Assembly (NCBI GenBank): GCA_019739215.1 | Contig: JAHHDR010000039.1 | Coordinates: 62,001 to 126,000 of the forward strand | DNA: 64,000 bases | Direction: 5' to 3' | Source of the DNA: Rhizobium sp. | GTDB lineage: Bacteria > Pseudomonadota > Alphaproteobacteria > Rhizobiales > Rhizobiaceae | In this document: piece after piece, positions 54,286 through 64,000 of the stretch | Layout of the letters: every line of letters starts with the position of its first letter | Position numbering within the stretch: the stretch's first letter is position 1 | Program-made: the position numbers and the translations under genes | Notes under the pieces: generated by a model | What the model was told of the DNA's origin: nothing | Database searches by the model: none | Seen by the model: only the letters and a program-made list of their open reading frames with translations

Positions 54286-54415
54286 CACGGCCTTTGACGG
54301 CACCGCCGGACGAATGCCGGCGTTGCGGCAGCTTCGGAGGACGTACCGCCATAGCGTTCTCCGAGGCGTTGCCACGGTTCAAGGCTGGCGGAGATCCCGC
54401 TGCTCCTGGCATCGG

Positions 54416-55675
54416 TCACAGATCGAAGTCCGATGCATCGAGCGCGATGGCGCCCTCGAGATGGATCATGAAGTCGGCCTTGCGGTCGCCATTGGTATCG
54501 CCCTCGACCCAGGTATCGTTGCCATCGATGACGAAGCGGAGTTCGCCGGCCTTTCCGTGAAACTTGTCGCCATCGATGAAGTCAAAAGCCTGGTTGCCGC
54601 CCTTTTTCGCGTTGGCGTCCCATGGGGAAAGGTCGATGATATCGCCCTCGGCGCGGGAAAAGTCGGCGATCGTGTCGGCATTCTTTTCGGTCCGGCCGGT
54701 GGTCCCCTTGGCGAAGACGAAGCTGTCGGCGCCGCCGTTGCCCTCGAAGGTGTTGCGGCCGGCATTGCCATACATCGCCTGTCCACTGTCGGCGCCGTGC
54801 AGGTCGCCCTTTGCAATGCCCAGCAGGTGGAGTTCGGTGACGCCGGACGCGACGTCGGTGATCGTGGCGTTGGACCAGACTTCGGTGCCGTTGATGAGGT
54901 CGAGCTTGGCGTTCCTTGTCCCGAGGGTGAGTTCGACGAACACGCCTCCGCCGAATGTGACGGTCTTCGTGCCGCCGCTGGCATATTGCAACTCGTAGCC
55001 GCCGCCCGAGCCGGTGGTATCCGTTGGACCGCCGCCGTCGACGGCCAGGCCGACGACCTGCTCGCCGACGCTGAAGAAATTGTCTTTCTTGACATTGTCG
55101 GTGTAGACCACGCCGGTGACGAAGACCTTGTCGCCAGAGGTGGCAAAGTCCTGCGTCACCATCGATGCGTTCCAGTTGGTGCCACCGGAATTAAACTTGC
55201 CGACGTCCTGGCCAATGCCTGCTTCCTGGAAATCCGCTGACATAATGTTGATTCGGTGGCCACGCCCCTCAATGCCCTTGTCGATAAAGAGATCCGCGTG
55301 TTGTTGCGTGATCAGCTTGGTCGACAATGCATCATCGATATTGGTGCTCTCGAACCGTGCGGAAATGTTCTCGCCCCACGTCCAGGTACCGGAGAAAACA
55401 TAGCCGGCATCTTTCATCCGCTCGCCCGGATTCTTGTTGCCCTCGTCATGAGTGAATTTGTCGTTGTCGTTCATCCACTCGCTGTGGTCACGGGCAGCAT
55501 CAATCAGATCGTCATTGCCGGCAAGAACCTGCTTGGGCGCCGCTGATATCTTCTCACCATTGGGCACGCCCTCGTTGAGCTTGATGCCCATGCGCTTGGC
55601 TTCTCCATCCGGATCCATCCGGGCGCGATTGATCAGTTCCAGCATCAACTGTTCCTGGGGCGTCATCTCTGCCAT
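54416..55675 (-). CDS. CAP (SCP/PR1)-domain protein with RTX-like C-terminus, left copy
   Basis: A 419-residue protein without an N-terminal signal. The CAP domain at about 5-190 has ELINRARMDPDGEAKRMGI, ARDHSEWMND (conserved His), WTWGENISARF and EGRGHRINIMSADFQEAGIG, all signature positions. After a Gly-rich linker (GGGPTDTTGSGGG) the C-terminal half resembles serralysin-type RTX domains: MYGNAGRNTFEGNGGADSFV, TIADFSRAEGDIIDLSPWD. It ends with acidic GDTNGDRKADF and the terminal DFDL typical of type I secretion signals. GAGGAG lies 7 bases before the ATG. Probably a calcium-dependent, type I-secreted protein. Confidence 0.88.
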   Translation of the reverse strand: MAEMTPQEQLMLELINRARMDPDGEAKRMGIKLNEGVPNGEKISAAPKQVLAGNDDLIDAARDHSEWMNDNDKFTHDEGNKNPGERMKDAGYVFSGTWTWGENISARFESTNIDDALSTKLITQQHADLFIDKGIEGRGHRINIMSADFQEAGIGQDVGKFNSGGTNWNASMVTQDFATSGDKVFVTGVVYTDNVKKDNFFSVGEQVVGLAVDGGGPTDTTGSGGGYELQYASGGTKTVTFGGGVFVELTLGTRNAKLDLINGTEVWSNATITDVASGVTELHLLGIAKGDLHGADSGQAMYGNAGRNTFEGNGGADSFVFAKGTTGRTEKNADTIADFSRAEGDIIDLSPWDANAKKGGNQAFDFIDGDKFHGKAGELRFVIDGNDTWVEGDTNGDRKADFMIHLEGAIALDASDFDL

Positions 55676-55793
55676 GCGATTCTCCTCGCGGCCTGGAGGC
55701 CGGCTCGACACCAATCAGGTCTTTCGTGGCGAAGTTGTGATCGCATTCGTCAGGCTGCTGCCTGCCGACACGAAGGTGCCAGGACGGCGGCGC

Positions 55794-58700
55794 TCAGGCG
55801 CCGGGCTTGCCCGACTTGCCCTTGCCGCGCTTTCGCTGGTCGGACGGGTCCTCGTAGCTGCCCGTTCCGATCTTGCCACGAACGATGGGGCGGTAGCCGT
55901 CTTCGCCCTGGGTGGACTGGGTGTCCTGCGACGCGTGCCGAACCTTGGCCGTCGGGTCCGCAGGCTTGTCGGGCAGCGGGCCTGAAGACGCGGGCTTTTC
56001 CGTGCGGCGAACCGTCATCTCGTCCAGGCTGTTCTTCTTGAACAGCGACTGGCCGCGCGGGGTGGGTTCGGAAATGTCGCGGCCCATATCATCAAGGGTG
56101 GGCTTTCGGAACAGCGCGCCGTCCTTGACCTCGCCACGGTCCTTCGGGGATTGTTTGCGAACGGGCTGCTCCAGGTCGGAGCCGGGGCCCATGTCGCCGA
56201 GGGATGGCTTGGCGAAGAGGGTCTTGCCGCTATCCTTGCCTGCTCTTTCCTGGCTTTTCGCTTCATCGCGGGCGAGCGGATCGTCCATGGTGGCGAGCTC
56301 GACCGCCTTGAGGCGCTTGATCTCGTCGCGCAGGCGGGCGGCGGTTTCGAAGTCGAGATTGGCGGCGGCGTCGCGCATGCTTTTCTCGAGCGCGTTGAGA
56401 TGGGCCTGCATGTTGCCGCCCACCAGTTCGTTGGCGCCGCCCTTGACGCCCTTGACGGCGATGTCGGCGCGGACATGGTCGCGCTCGTAGACGCTGTCGA
56501 GAATGTCGGAAATGCGGGCCTTGACGCTTTCCGGCGTGATGCCGTGTTCGGTGTTGTAGGCGACCTGCTTTTCGCGCCGGCGCGAGGTTTCCCCCATGGC
56601 GCGTTCCATCGAGCCGGTGATGTTGTCGGCATAGAGGATGACCTTGCCATCGACGTTACGGGCGGCGCGGCCAATGGTCTGGACCAGGGACGTCTCCGAG
56701 CGCAGGAACCCTTCCTTGTCGGCGTCGAGGATCGCGACGAAGCCGCATTCCGGGATGTCGAGGCCCTCACGCAGGAGGTTGATCCCCACCAGCACGTCGA
56801 AGGCGCCGAGGCGCAGATCGCGAATGATCTCGATGCGCTCCAGCGTGTCGATGTCGGAATGCATGTAGCGGACGCGGACGCCCTGTTCGTGCAGATATTC
56901 GGTGAGGTCTTCCGCCATGCGCTTGGTCAGGACCGTGACCAGCGTCCGATAGCCCTTCAGCGAGGTTTCGCGGATTTCACCGAGCACGTCATCGACCTGG
57001 CTGCGGGCGGGGCGGATCTCGACCGGCGGGTCGATCAGGCCGGTCGGTCGGATGACCTGTTCGGCGAAGACGCCGCCGGACTGTTCCATCTCCCAGTTGC
57101 CGGGGGTGGCGGAGACCGAGACGGTGTCAGGGCGCATGGCGTCCCATTCCTCGAAGCGCAGCGGGCGGTTGTCCATGCAGGAGGGCAGGCGGAAGCCGAA
57201 CTCTGCCAGCGTCGCCTTGCGGCGAAAGTCGCCACGATACATGCCGCCGATTTGCGGCACCGCTGACATGGCTCTCGTCGATGAACAGGATGCGCGTTGT
57301 CCGGGATGTATTCGAACAGCGTCGGCGGCGGCTCGCCGGGTCTGCGGCCGGTGAGGTAGCGCGAATAGTTTCTCGATCGACTGCGCACGAGCCGGTGGCT
57401 TCGAGCATTTCGAGATCGTAACGGGTGCGTTGTTCGAGGCGCTGGGCCTCCAGAAGCCGGCCGGCCTTTTCGAGTTCCTCAAGGCGGAACTTGAGTTCCT
57501 CCTTGATCGACTTGATTGCCGAGTTCAGCGCGGGGCGCGGCGTCACATAGTGCGAATTGGCGTAGATCTTCACCGACTTCAGGTCGCCTGTCTTCTTGCC
57601 GGTGAGCGGATCGAATTCGGTGATCGACTCGACCTCGTCGCCGAACATGGTGATGCGCCAGGCGGCATCTTCAAGGTGGGCAGGGAAGAGTTCGATCGTG
57701 TCGCCCCGCACGCGGAAGGAACCGCGCTGGAAATCCATGTCGCGGCGCTTGTATTGCTGCGCCACGAGGTCGGCGAGCAACTGGCGCTGGTCGAGCCGGT
57801 CGCCGATATCGATCTGGAACGTCATCGCCGTGTAGGTCTCGACCGAGCCGATACCATAGATGCAGGAGACCGAGGCGACGATGATGCAGTCGTCACGTTC
57901 GAGGATCGCGCGGGTGGCGGAGTGGCGCATCCGGTCGATCTGTTCGTTTACCGTCGATTCCTTCTCGATATAGGTATCCGTCCGCGCGACATAGGCTTCG
58001 GGCTGGTAGTAATCGTAGTAGGAGACGAAATACTCGACCGCGTTGTTGGGGAAGAAGTTCTTGAACTCGGAATAGAGCTGGGCGGCGAGCGTCTTGTTCG
58101 GCGCGAGGATCACGGCTGGACGCTGGGTCCGGGCGATGACCTGCGCCATCGTGAAGGTCTTGCCTGATCCGGTGACGCCGAGCAGAACCTGGCTGCGCTC
58201 GCCGGTATTCCAGGCCTTCCGACGAGATCGGCGATCGCCGTCGGCTGGTCCCCTGCCGGCTGGTACTCGGTGACGAGGTCGCAGGCGGATTGTAACGCAC
58301 GCCTTCGGACTTCTCGGCGGCCGGGCCGGCCGGTGCGGCGTCCACATCTTGCCGTCCTTGAACAGCGGATTGCCGGACTCGATCAGCTTGGCCAGCGCAT
58401 CCACGGTCGCGGTGACGGCGCCCGAGGCGAGATTGTCGACGCCGGTCGCCTCGTCATTGGCGGCAGCGCGTTTCTTGTTGCGGCTGGCGCTCTCGGCGTT
58501 CAGCCTTTCGGCGTCTTCAAGTGAGATGTCGAGGCCGGCGACCGGGTTCAGGCCGGCTGCGGCGCGGGTGCGGGGATCGTTGGAGCCGCCGATCGAGCCG
58601 CCGCGCGCGGAGCGCTTGTCGCCGATACTGCTTTCGGCCAGCCTGCGGGCATCGTTCTCCACCGTCTTGCGATGCTTGCCGGCCTTTGAGCGGATCTCGC

Positions 58701-58848
58701 GCATGCTTTCGGCGCGCGACTGGTCTTCGGCGTCGCGCTCCAATTGCTTGACCCAGTCGGAGACGGATCCCGAAACGGGCGCCCCCTCGAAAGGAGCCTG
58801 GGGGGCTTCCTCGAAGCCGGGCGGGGATTTCTTCGGGCTTTTGGGCAT
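55794..58848 (-). pseudogene. uvrB: UvrB, excision nuclease subunit B, left copy (frameshifted as written)
   Basis: The nucleotide-excision-repair helicase that loads UvrA-bound lesions. Start MPKSPKKSPPGFEEA; a Rhizobiales-type N-terminal extension of about 200 residues. Then helicase motif I VLLGVTGSGKTFTM, the beta-hairpin YYDYYQPEAYVARTDTYIEK, VIASVSCIYG-like IVASVSCIYGIGS, DEXH motif FIDESH, LREGLDIPECGF, QTIGRAARN (motif VI) and the C-terminal UVR coiled coil NLDFETAARLRDEIKRLK. Four extra bases at 57263-57385 break it, and a stretch near 58205-58330 is out of frame in both copies. Expected length is about 1,017 residues. Confidence 0.9.
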
Positions 58849-59034
58849 TGACGATATATGGCAAGAGACACGTGGAAATGGAAGGCCGGACACCGCGTAA
58901 ATGTCCGCCGCCCCTGTCAGTTCCTGTCAGTGGCGATTTCCGGACCTTTTCCCGACCCCAGGCTGCGGGACAGACGTGCACCGGGTTTCTGGGATGCGTC
59001 CTGCCGGGAATGCATGGCTGACCGATGGCGGATG

Positions 59035-59253
59035 CAATGGCCATTTTCCTTCGCTTTTGCCGCCATTTGTTTCGCATCTGCCGCCAAAAATCGTTTCCGA
59101 CGGTATCAAACTGCCGAGGCGCGCGAATGAAGGTGGCAGCCCGAAACGAAATCGAAAGCGCTTTCAATGCGTTGGAGAACCCAACGCACATCGCGAATCG
59201 GTTGTTGTTCCATCTGCGACACGGTTGCATGAATTTGCGCCGCAATATATTTA
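59035..59253. other. Unique spacer between the inverted repeat arms
   Basis: 219 bases that have no inverted partner, within the 591-base gap separating the divergent uvrB starts. It encodes no recognisable protein. It is less GC-rich than the arms, with no transposase, terminal repeat or LexA-type GTTC/GAAC box visible. It ends AATATATTTACATCC against the right arm. It is the loop expected either at the centre of a real palindrome or of a fold-back chimera. Confidence 0.6.
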
Positions 59254-59439
59254 CATCCGCCATCGGTCAGCCATGCATTCCCGGCAGGACGCATCCCAGA
59301 AACCCGGTGCACGTCTGTCCCGCAGCCTGGGGTCGGGAAAAGGTCCGGAAATCGCCACTGACAGGAACTGACAGGGGCGGCGGACATTTACGCGGTGTCC
59401 GGCCTTCCATTTCCACGTGTCTCTTGCCATATATCGTCA

Positions 59440-62400
59440 ATGCCCAAAAGCCCGAAGAAATCCCCGCCCGGCTTCGAGGAAGCCCCCCAGGCTCCTTTCG
59501 AGGGGGCGCCCGTTTCGGGATCCGTCTCCGACTGGGTCAAGCAATTGGAGCGCGACGCCGAAGACCAGTCGCGCGCCGAAAGCATGCGCGAGATCCGCTC
59601 AAAGGCCGGCAAGCATCGCAAGACGGTGGAGAACGATGCCCGCAGGCTGGCCGAAAGCAGTATCGGCGACAAGCGCTCCGCGCGCGGCGGCTCGATCGGC
59701 GGCTCCAACGATCCCCGCACCCGCGCCGCAGCCGGCCTGAACCCGGTCGCCGGCCTCGACATCTCACTTGAAGACGCCGAAAGGCTGAACGCCGAGAGCG
59801 CCAGCCGCAACAAGAAACGCGCTGCCGCCAATGACGAGGCGACCGGCGTCGACAATCTCGCCTCGGGCGCCGTCACCGCGACCGTGGATGCGCTCGGCCA
59901 AGCTGATCGAGTCCGGCAATCCGCTGTTCAAGGACGGCAAGATCTGGACGCCGCACCGCCCGGCCCGGCCGCCGAGAAGTCCGAAGGCGTGCGTTACAAT
60001 CCGCCTGCGACCTCGTCACCGAGTACCAGCCCGCTGGCGACCAGCCGACGGCGATCGCCGATCTCGTCGGAAGGCCTGCAATTCCGGCGAGCGCAGCCAG
60101 GTCCTGCTCGGCGTCACCGGATCAGGCAAGACCTTCACGATGGCGCAGGTCATCGCCCGGCACCCAGCGTCCAGCCGTGATCCTCGCGCCGAACAAGACG
60201 CTCGCCGCCCAGCTCTATTCCGAGTTCAAGAACTTCTTCCCCAACAACGCGGTCGAGTATTTCGTCTCCTACTACGATTACTACCAGCCCGAAGCCTATG
60301 TCGCGCGGACGGATACCTATCATCGAGAAGGAATCGACGGTAAACGAACAGATCGACCGGATGCGCCACTCCGCCACCCGCGCGATCCTCGAACGTGACG
60401 ACTGCATCATCGTCGCCTCGGTCTCCTGCATCTATGGTATCGGCTCGGTCGAGACCTACACGGCGATGACGTTCCAGATCGATATCGGCGACCGGCTCGA
60501 CCAGCGCCAGCTTGCTCGCCGACCTCGTGGCGCAGCAATACAAGCGCCGCGACATGGATTTCCAGCGCGGTTCCTTCCGCGTGCGGGGCGACACGATCGA
60601 ACTCTTCCCTGCCCACCTTGAAGATGCCGCCTGGCGCATCACCATGTTCGGCGACGAGGTCGAGTCGATCACCGAATTCGATCCGCTCACCGGCAAGAAG
60701 ACAGGCGACCTGCAAGTCGGTGAAGATCTACGCCAATTCGCACTATGTGACGCCGCGCCCCGCGCTGAACTCGGCAATCAAGTCGATCAAGGAGGAACTC
60801 AAGTTCCGCCTTGAGGAACTCGAAAAGGCCGGCCGGCTTCTGGAGGCCCAGCGCCTCGAACAACGCACCCGTTACGATCTCGAAATGCTCGAAGCCACCG
60901 GCTCGTGCCAGTCGATCGAGAACTATTCGCGCTACCTCACCGGCCGCAGACCCGGCGAGCCGCCGCCGACGCTGTTCGAATACATCCCGGACAACGCCAT
61001 CCTGTTCATCGACGAGAGCCATGTCAGCGTGCCGCAAATCGGCGGCATGTATCGTGGCGACTTTCGCCGCAAGGCGACGCTGGCAGAGTTCGGCTTCCGC
61101 CTGCCCTCCTGCATGGACAACCGCCCGCTGCGCTTCGAGGAATGGGACGCCATGCGCCCTGACACCGTCTCGGTCTCCGCCACCCCCGGCAACTGGGAGA
61201 TGGAACAGTCCGGCGGCGTCTTCGCCGAACAGGTCATCCGACCGACCGGCCTGATCGACCCGCCGGTCGAGATCCGCCCCGCCCGCAGCCAGGTCGATGA
61301 CGTGCTCGGTGAAATCCGCGAAACCTCGCTGAAGGGCTATCGGACGCTGGTCACGGTCCTGACCAAGCGCATGGCGGAAGACCTCACCGAATATCTGCAC
61401 GAACAGGGCGTCCGCGTCCGCTACATGCATTCCGACATCGACACGCTGGAGCGCATCGAGATCATTCGCGATCTGCGCCTCGGCGCCTTCGACGTGCTGG
61501 TGGGGATCAACCTCCTGCGTGAGGGCCTCGACATCCCGGAATGCGGCTTCGTCGCGATCCTCGACGCCGACAAGGAAGGGTTCCTGCGCTCGGAGACGTC
61601 CCTGGTCCAGACCATTGGCCGCGCCGCCCGTAACGTCGATGGCAAGGTCATCCTCTATGCCGACAACATCACCGGCTCGATGGAACGCGCCATGGGGGAA
61701 ACCTCGCGCCGGCGCGAAAAGCAGGTCGCCTACAACACCGAACACGGCATCACGCCGGAAAGCGTCAAGGCCCGCATTTCCGACATTCTCGACAGCGTCT
61801 ACGAGCGCGACCATGTCCGCGCCGACATCGCCGTCAAGGGCGTCAAGGGCGGCGCCAACGAACTGGTGGGCGGCAACATGCAGGCCCATCTCAACGCGCT
61901 CGAGAAAAGCATGCGCGACGCCGCCGCCAATCTCGACTTCGAAACCGCCGCCCGCCTGCGCGACGAGATCAAGCGCCTCAAGGCGGTCGAGCTCGCCACC
62001 ATGGACGATCCGCTCGCCCGCGATGAAGCGAAAAGCCAGGAAAGAGCAGGCAAGGATAGCGGCAAGACCCTCTTCGCCAAGCCATCCCTCGGCGACATGG
62101 GCCCCGGCTCCGACCTGGAGCAGCCCGTTCGCAAACAATCCCCGAAGGACCGTGGCGAGGTCAAGGACGGCGCGCTGTTCCGAAAGCCCACCCTTGATGA
62201 TATGGGCCGCGACATTTCCGAACCCACCCCGCGCGGCCAGTCGCTGTTCAAGAAGAACAGCCTGGACGAGATGACGGTTCGCCGCACGGAAAAGCCCGCG
62301 TCTTCAGGCCCGCTGCCCGACAAGCCTGCGGACCCGACGGCCAAGGTTCGGCACGCGTCGCAGGACACCCAGTCCACCCAGGGCGAAGACGGCTACCGCC

Positions 62401-62495
62401 CCATCGTTCGTGGCAAGATCGGAACGGGCAGCTACGAGGACCCGTCCGACCAGCGAAAGCGCGGCAAGGGCAAGTCGGGCAAGCCCGGCGCCTGA
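59440..62495 (+). pseudogene. uvrB: UvrB, excision nuclease subunit B, right copy (frameshifted as written)
   Basis: Second copy of uvrB. The N-terminal extension is identical to the left copy up to TATVDAL, then an extra C at 59895 shifts the frame. Three further extra C's at 60161, 60321 and 60511 and one at 60713 interrupt the region from the P-loop to the beta-hairpin. From 60726 to the stop at 62495 it is intact and reads through where the left copy is broken (SCQSIENYSRYLTG, DNAILFIDESHVSVPQ). Combining both copies gives a complete UvrB except for the shared out-of-frame stretch at about 59965-60100. Confidence 0.9.
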
Positions 62496-62613
62496 GCGCC
62501 GCCGTCCTGGCACCTTCGTGTCGGCAGGCAGCAGCCTGACGAATGCGATCACAACTTCGCCACGAAAGACCTGATTGGTGTCGAGCCGGCCTCCAGGCCG
62601 CGAGGAGAATCGC

Positions 62614-63873
62614 ATGGCAGAGATGACGCCCCAGGAACAGTTGATGCTGGAACTGATCAATCGCGCCCGGATGGATCCGGATGGAGAAGCCAAGCGCATG
62701 GGCATCAAGCTCAACGAGGGCGTGCCCAATGGTGAGAAGATATCAGCGGCGCCCAAGCAGGTTCTTGCCGGCAATGACGATCTGATTGATGCTGCCCGTG
62801 ACCACAGCGAGTGGATGAACGACAACGACAAATTCACTCATGACGAGGGCAACAAGAATCCGGGCGAGCGGATGAAAGATGCCGGCTATGTTTTCTCCGG
62901 TACCTGGACGTGGGGCGAGAACATTTCCGCACGGTTCGAGAGCACCAATATCGATGATGCATTGTCGACCAAGCTGATCACGCAACAACACGCGGATCTC
63001 TTTATCGACAAGGGCATTGAGGGGCGTGGCCACCGAATCAACATTATGTCAGCGGATTTCCAGGAAGCAGGCATTGGCCAGGACGTCGGCAAGTTTAATT
63101 CCGGTGGCACCAACTGGAACGCATCGATGGTGACGCAGGACTTTGCCACCTCTGGCGACAAGGTCTTCGTCACCGGCGTGGTCTACACCGACAATGTCAA
63201 GAAAGACAATTTCTTCAGCGTCGGCGAGCAGGTCGTCGGCCTGGCCGTCGACGGCGGCGGTCCAACGGATACCACCGGCTCGGGCGGCGGCTACGAGTTG
63301 CAATATGCCAGCGGCGGCACGAAGACCGTCACATTCGGCGGAGGCGTGTTCGTCGAACTCACCCTCGGGACAAGGAACGCCAAGCTCGACCTCATCAACG
63401 GCACCGAAGTCTGGTCCAACGCCACGATCACCGACGTCGCGTCCGGCGTCACCGAACTCCACCTGCTGGGCATTGCAAAGGGCGACCTGCACGGCGCCGA
63501 CAGTGGACAGGCGATGTATGGCAATGCCGGCCGCAACACCTTCGAGGGCAACGGCGGCGCCGACAGCTTCGTCTTCGCCAAGGGGACCACCGGCCGGACC
63601 GAAAAGAATGCCGACACGATCGCCGACTTTTCCCGCGCCGAGGGCGATATCATCGACCTTTCCCCATGGGACGCCAACGCGAAAAAGGGCGGCAACCAGG
63701 CTTTTGACTTCATCGATGGCGACAAGTTTCACGGAAAGGCCGGCGAACTCCGCTTCGTCATCGATGGCAACGATACCTGGGTCGAGGGCGATACCAATGG
63801 CGACCGCAAGGCCGACTTCATGATCCATCTCGAGGGCGCCATCGCGCTCGATGCATCGGACTTCGATCTGTGA
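62614..63873 (+). CDS. CAP (SCP/PR1)-domain protein with RTX-like C-terminus, right copy
   Basis: Second copy of the 419-residue protein; its translation is identical to the left copy (54416-55675). It lies 118 bases downstream of the right uvrB on the same strand, the same spacing as on the left. Domains: CAP 5-190, Gly-rich linker near 235-250, RTX-like region to the terminal DFDL. The perfect identity of two 419-codon genes implies very recent duplication or an assembly artefact. Confidence 0.88.
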   Translation: MAEMTPQEQLMLELINRARMDPDGEAKRMGIKLNEGVPNGEKISAAPKQVLAGNDDLIDAARDHSEWMNDNDKFTHDEGNKNPGERMKDAGYVFSGTWTWGENISARFESTNIDDALSTKLITQQHADLFIDKGIEGRGHRINIMSADFQEAGIGQDVGKFNSGGTNWNASMVTQDFATSGDKVFVTGVVYTDNVKKDNFFSVGEQVVGLAVDGGGPTDTTGSGGGYELQYASGGTKTVTFGGGVFVELTLGTRNAKLDLINGTEVWSNATITDVASGVTELHLLGIAKGDLHGADSGQAMYGNAGRNTFEGNGGADSFVFAKGTTGRTEKNADTIADFSRAEGDIIDLSPWDANAKKGGNQAFDFIDGDKFHGKAGELRFVIDGNDTWVEGDTNGDRKADFMIHLEGAIALDASDFDL

Positions 63874-64000
63874 CCGATGCCAGGAGCAGCGGGATCTCCG
63901 CCAGCCTTGAACCGTGGCAACGCCTCGGAGAACGCTATGGCGGTACGTCCTCCGAAGCTGCCGCAACGCCGGCATTCGTCCGGCGGTGCCGTCAAAGGCC

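Larger units (their letters stand above)
54289..59034. repeat. Left arm of a ~4.75-kb inverted repeat
   Basis: This stretch is the reverse complement of 59254-64000 and contains the leftward CAP/RTX protein and uvrB genes. Aligned by eye, the arms match throughout. The left arm carries four extra bases near 57263, 57295, 57371 and 57385. The two uvrB copies also differ by about eight substitutions between 58180 and 58345. The arm's outer limit is unknown because its partner runs off the window. Confidence 0.93.
59254..64000. repeat. Right arm of a ~4.75-kb inverted repeat
   Basis: Reverse complement of 54289-59034, continuing to the window edge. It carries five extra C bases relative to the left arm, at about 59895, 60161, 60321, 60511 and 60713, which account for all further frame breaks in its uvrB. 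A 10-bp tandem direct repeat (ACTGACAGGA/ACTGACAGGG, 59357-59376) lies upstream of uvrB in both arms. Confidence 0.93.

Noticed and set aside
57127..58893. Two separate genes in place of one broken uvrB
   Set aside because: Both parts align end to end with one UvrB, and the opposite arm reads across the break in a single frame.
59035..59253. Insertion sequence or integration site at the palindrome centre
   Set aside because: No transposase, terminal inverted repeats or target duplication is visible in the 219 bases.
60687..62138. 483-residue minus-strand frame
   Set aside because: Antisense to the conserved uvrB C-terminal half; the same shadow appears in the left arm.

Overview
The window (about 62% GC) looks like chromosomal DNA of a Rhizobiales/Rhizobiaceae-type alphaproteobacterium. 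The evidence is an aerobic (CobN-type) cobalamin cluster headed by a B12 riboswitch, an FnrN-type regulator with a C-x2-C-x7-C cluster, a long Rhizobiales-style UvrB, a znuA/znuCB-zur locus with alphaproteobacterial Zur-type boxes, a RIME-like intergenic palindrome, and a CUT1 sugar ABC operon. I see no rRNA, tRNA, CRISPR array, insertion sequence or prophage.

Layout. 1-1.8 kb: the tail of an unidentified gene and a secreted repeat/peptidoglycan-binding protein. 1.9-18.5 kb: cobalamin region: promoter and riboswitch, cbtB-cbtA (cobalt uptake), cobP-cobW-cobN-cobO, then a block of unrelated genes (cation efflux pump with MerR regulator, solitary ParD, TauE/SafE permease, sulfotransferase), then cobE, a nucleoside hydrolase, and cobA-cobB-cobC-cobD. 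18.5-26 kb: small regulatory modules (two ArsR/SRPBCC pairs, an RibD-like reductase), an L,D-transpeptidase, an FnrN-like regulator, glutaminase, 6-phosphogluconate dehydrogenase and a LysE exporter. 26-28.7 kb: a divergent response regulator and 7TM sensor kinase. 28.7-41.9 kb: a LacI-controlled hemicellulose-oligosaccharide operon (binding protein, two permeases, ATPase, GH2 beta-mannosidase, isomerase, Gfo/Idh dehydrogenase, aldo/keto reductase, GH43 xylosidase). 42-45.7 kb: zinc uptake. 45.8-54.3 kb: a GGDEF/EAL protein, gamma-carbonic anhydrase, TerC protein, dusA, an unpaired ArsR, an MFS transporter and small secreted proteins.

54.3-64 kb: an inverted duplication. Two arms of about 4.75 kb, each holding uvrB and a CAP-domain/RTX-like secreted protein, face away from each other around a unique 219-base spacer. 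The arms look identical except for nine one-base insertions (four in the left arm, five in the right) and a cluster of substitutions in one stretch of uvrB. This is the most unusual structure here. A fold-back or chimera artefact is the most likely explanation, but a real palindromic duplication cannot be excluded from sequence alone.

Data quality matters. At least fifteen genes are interrupted by one-base indels, in clusters (8.3-13 kb, 15.7-17.5 kb, 47.2-49.6 kb, 57.2-60.8 kb), while genes between the clusters are intact. Correcting the indels restores full-length conserved proteins, so most are probably consensus errors and not true pseudogenes. Genes broken as written are typed 'pseudogene', with this caveat.
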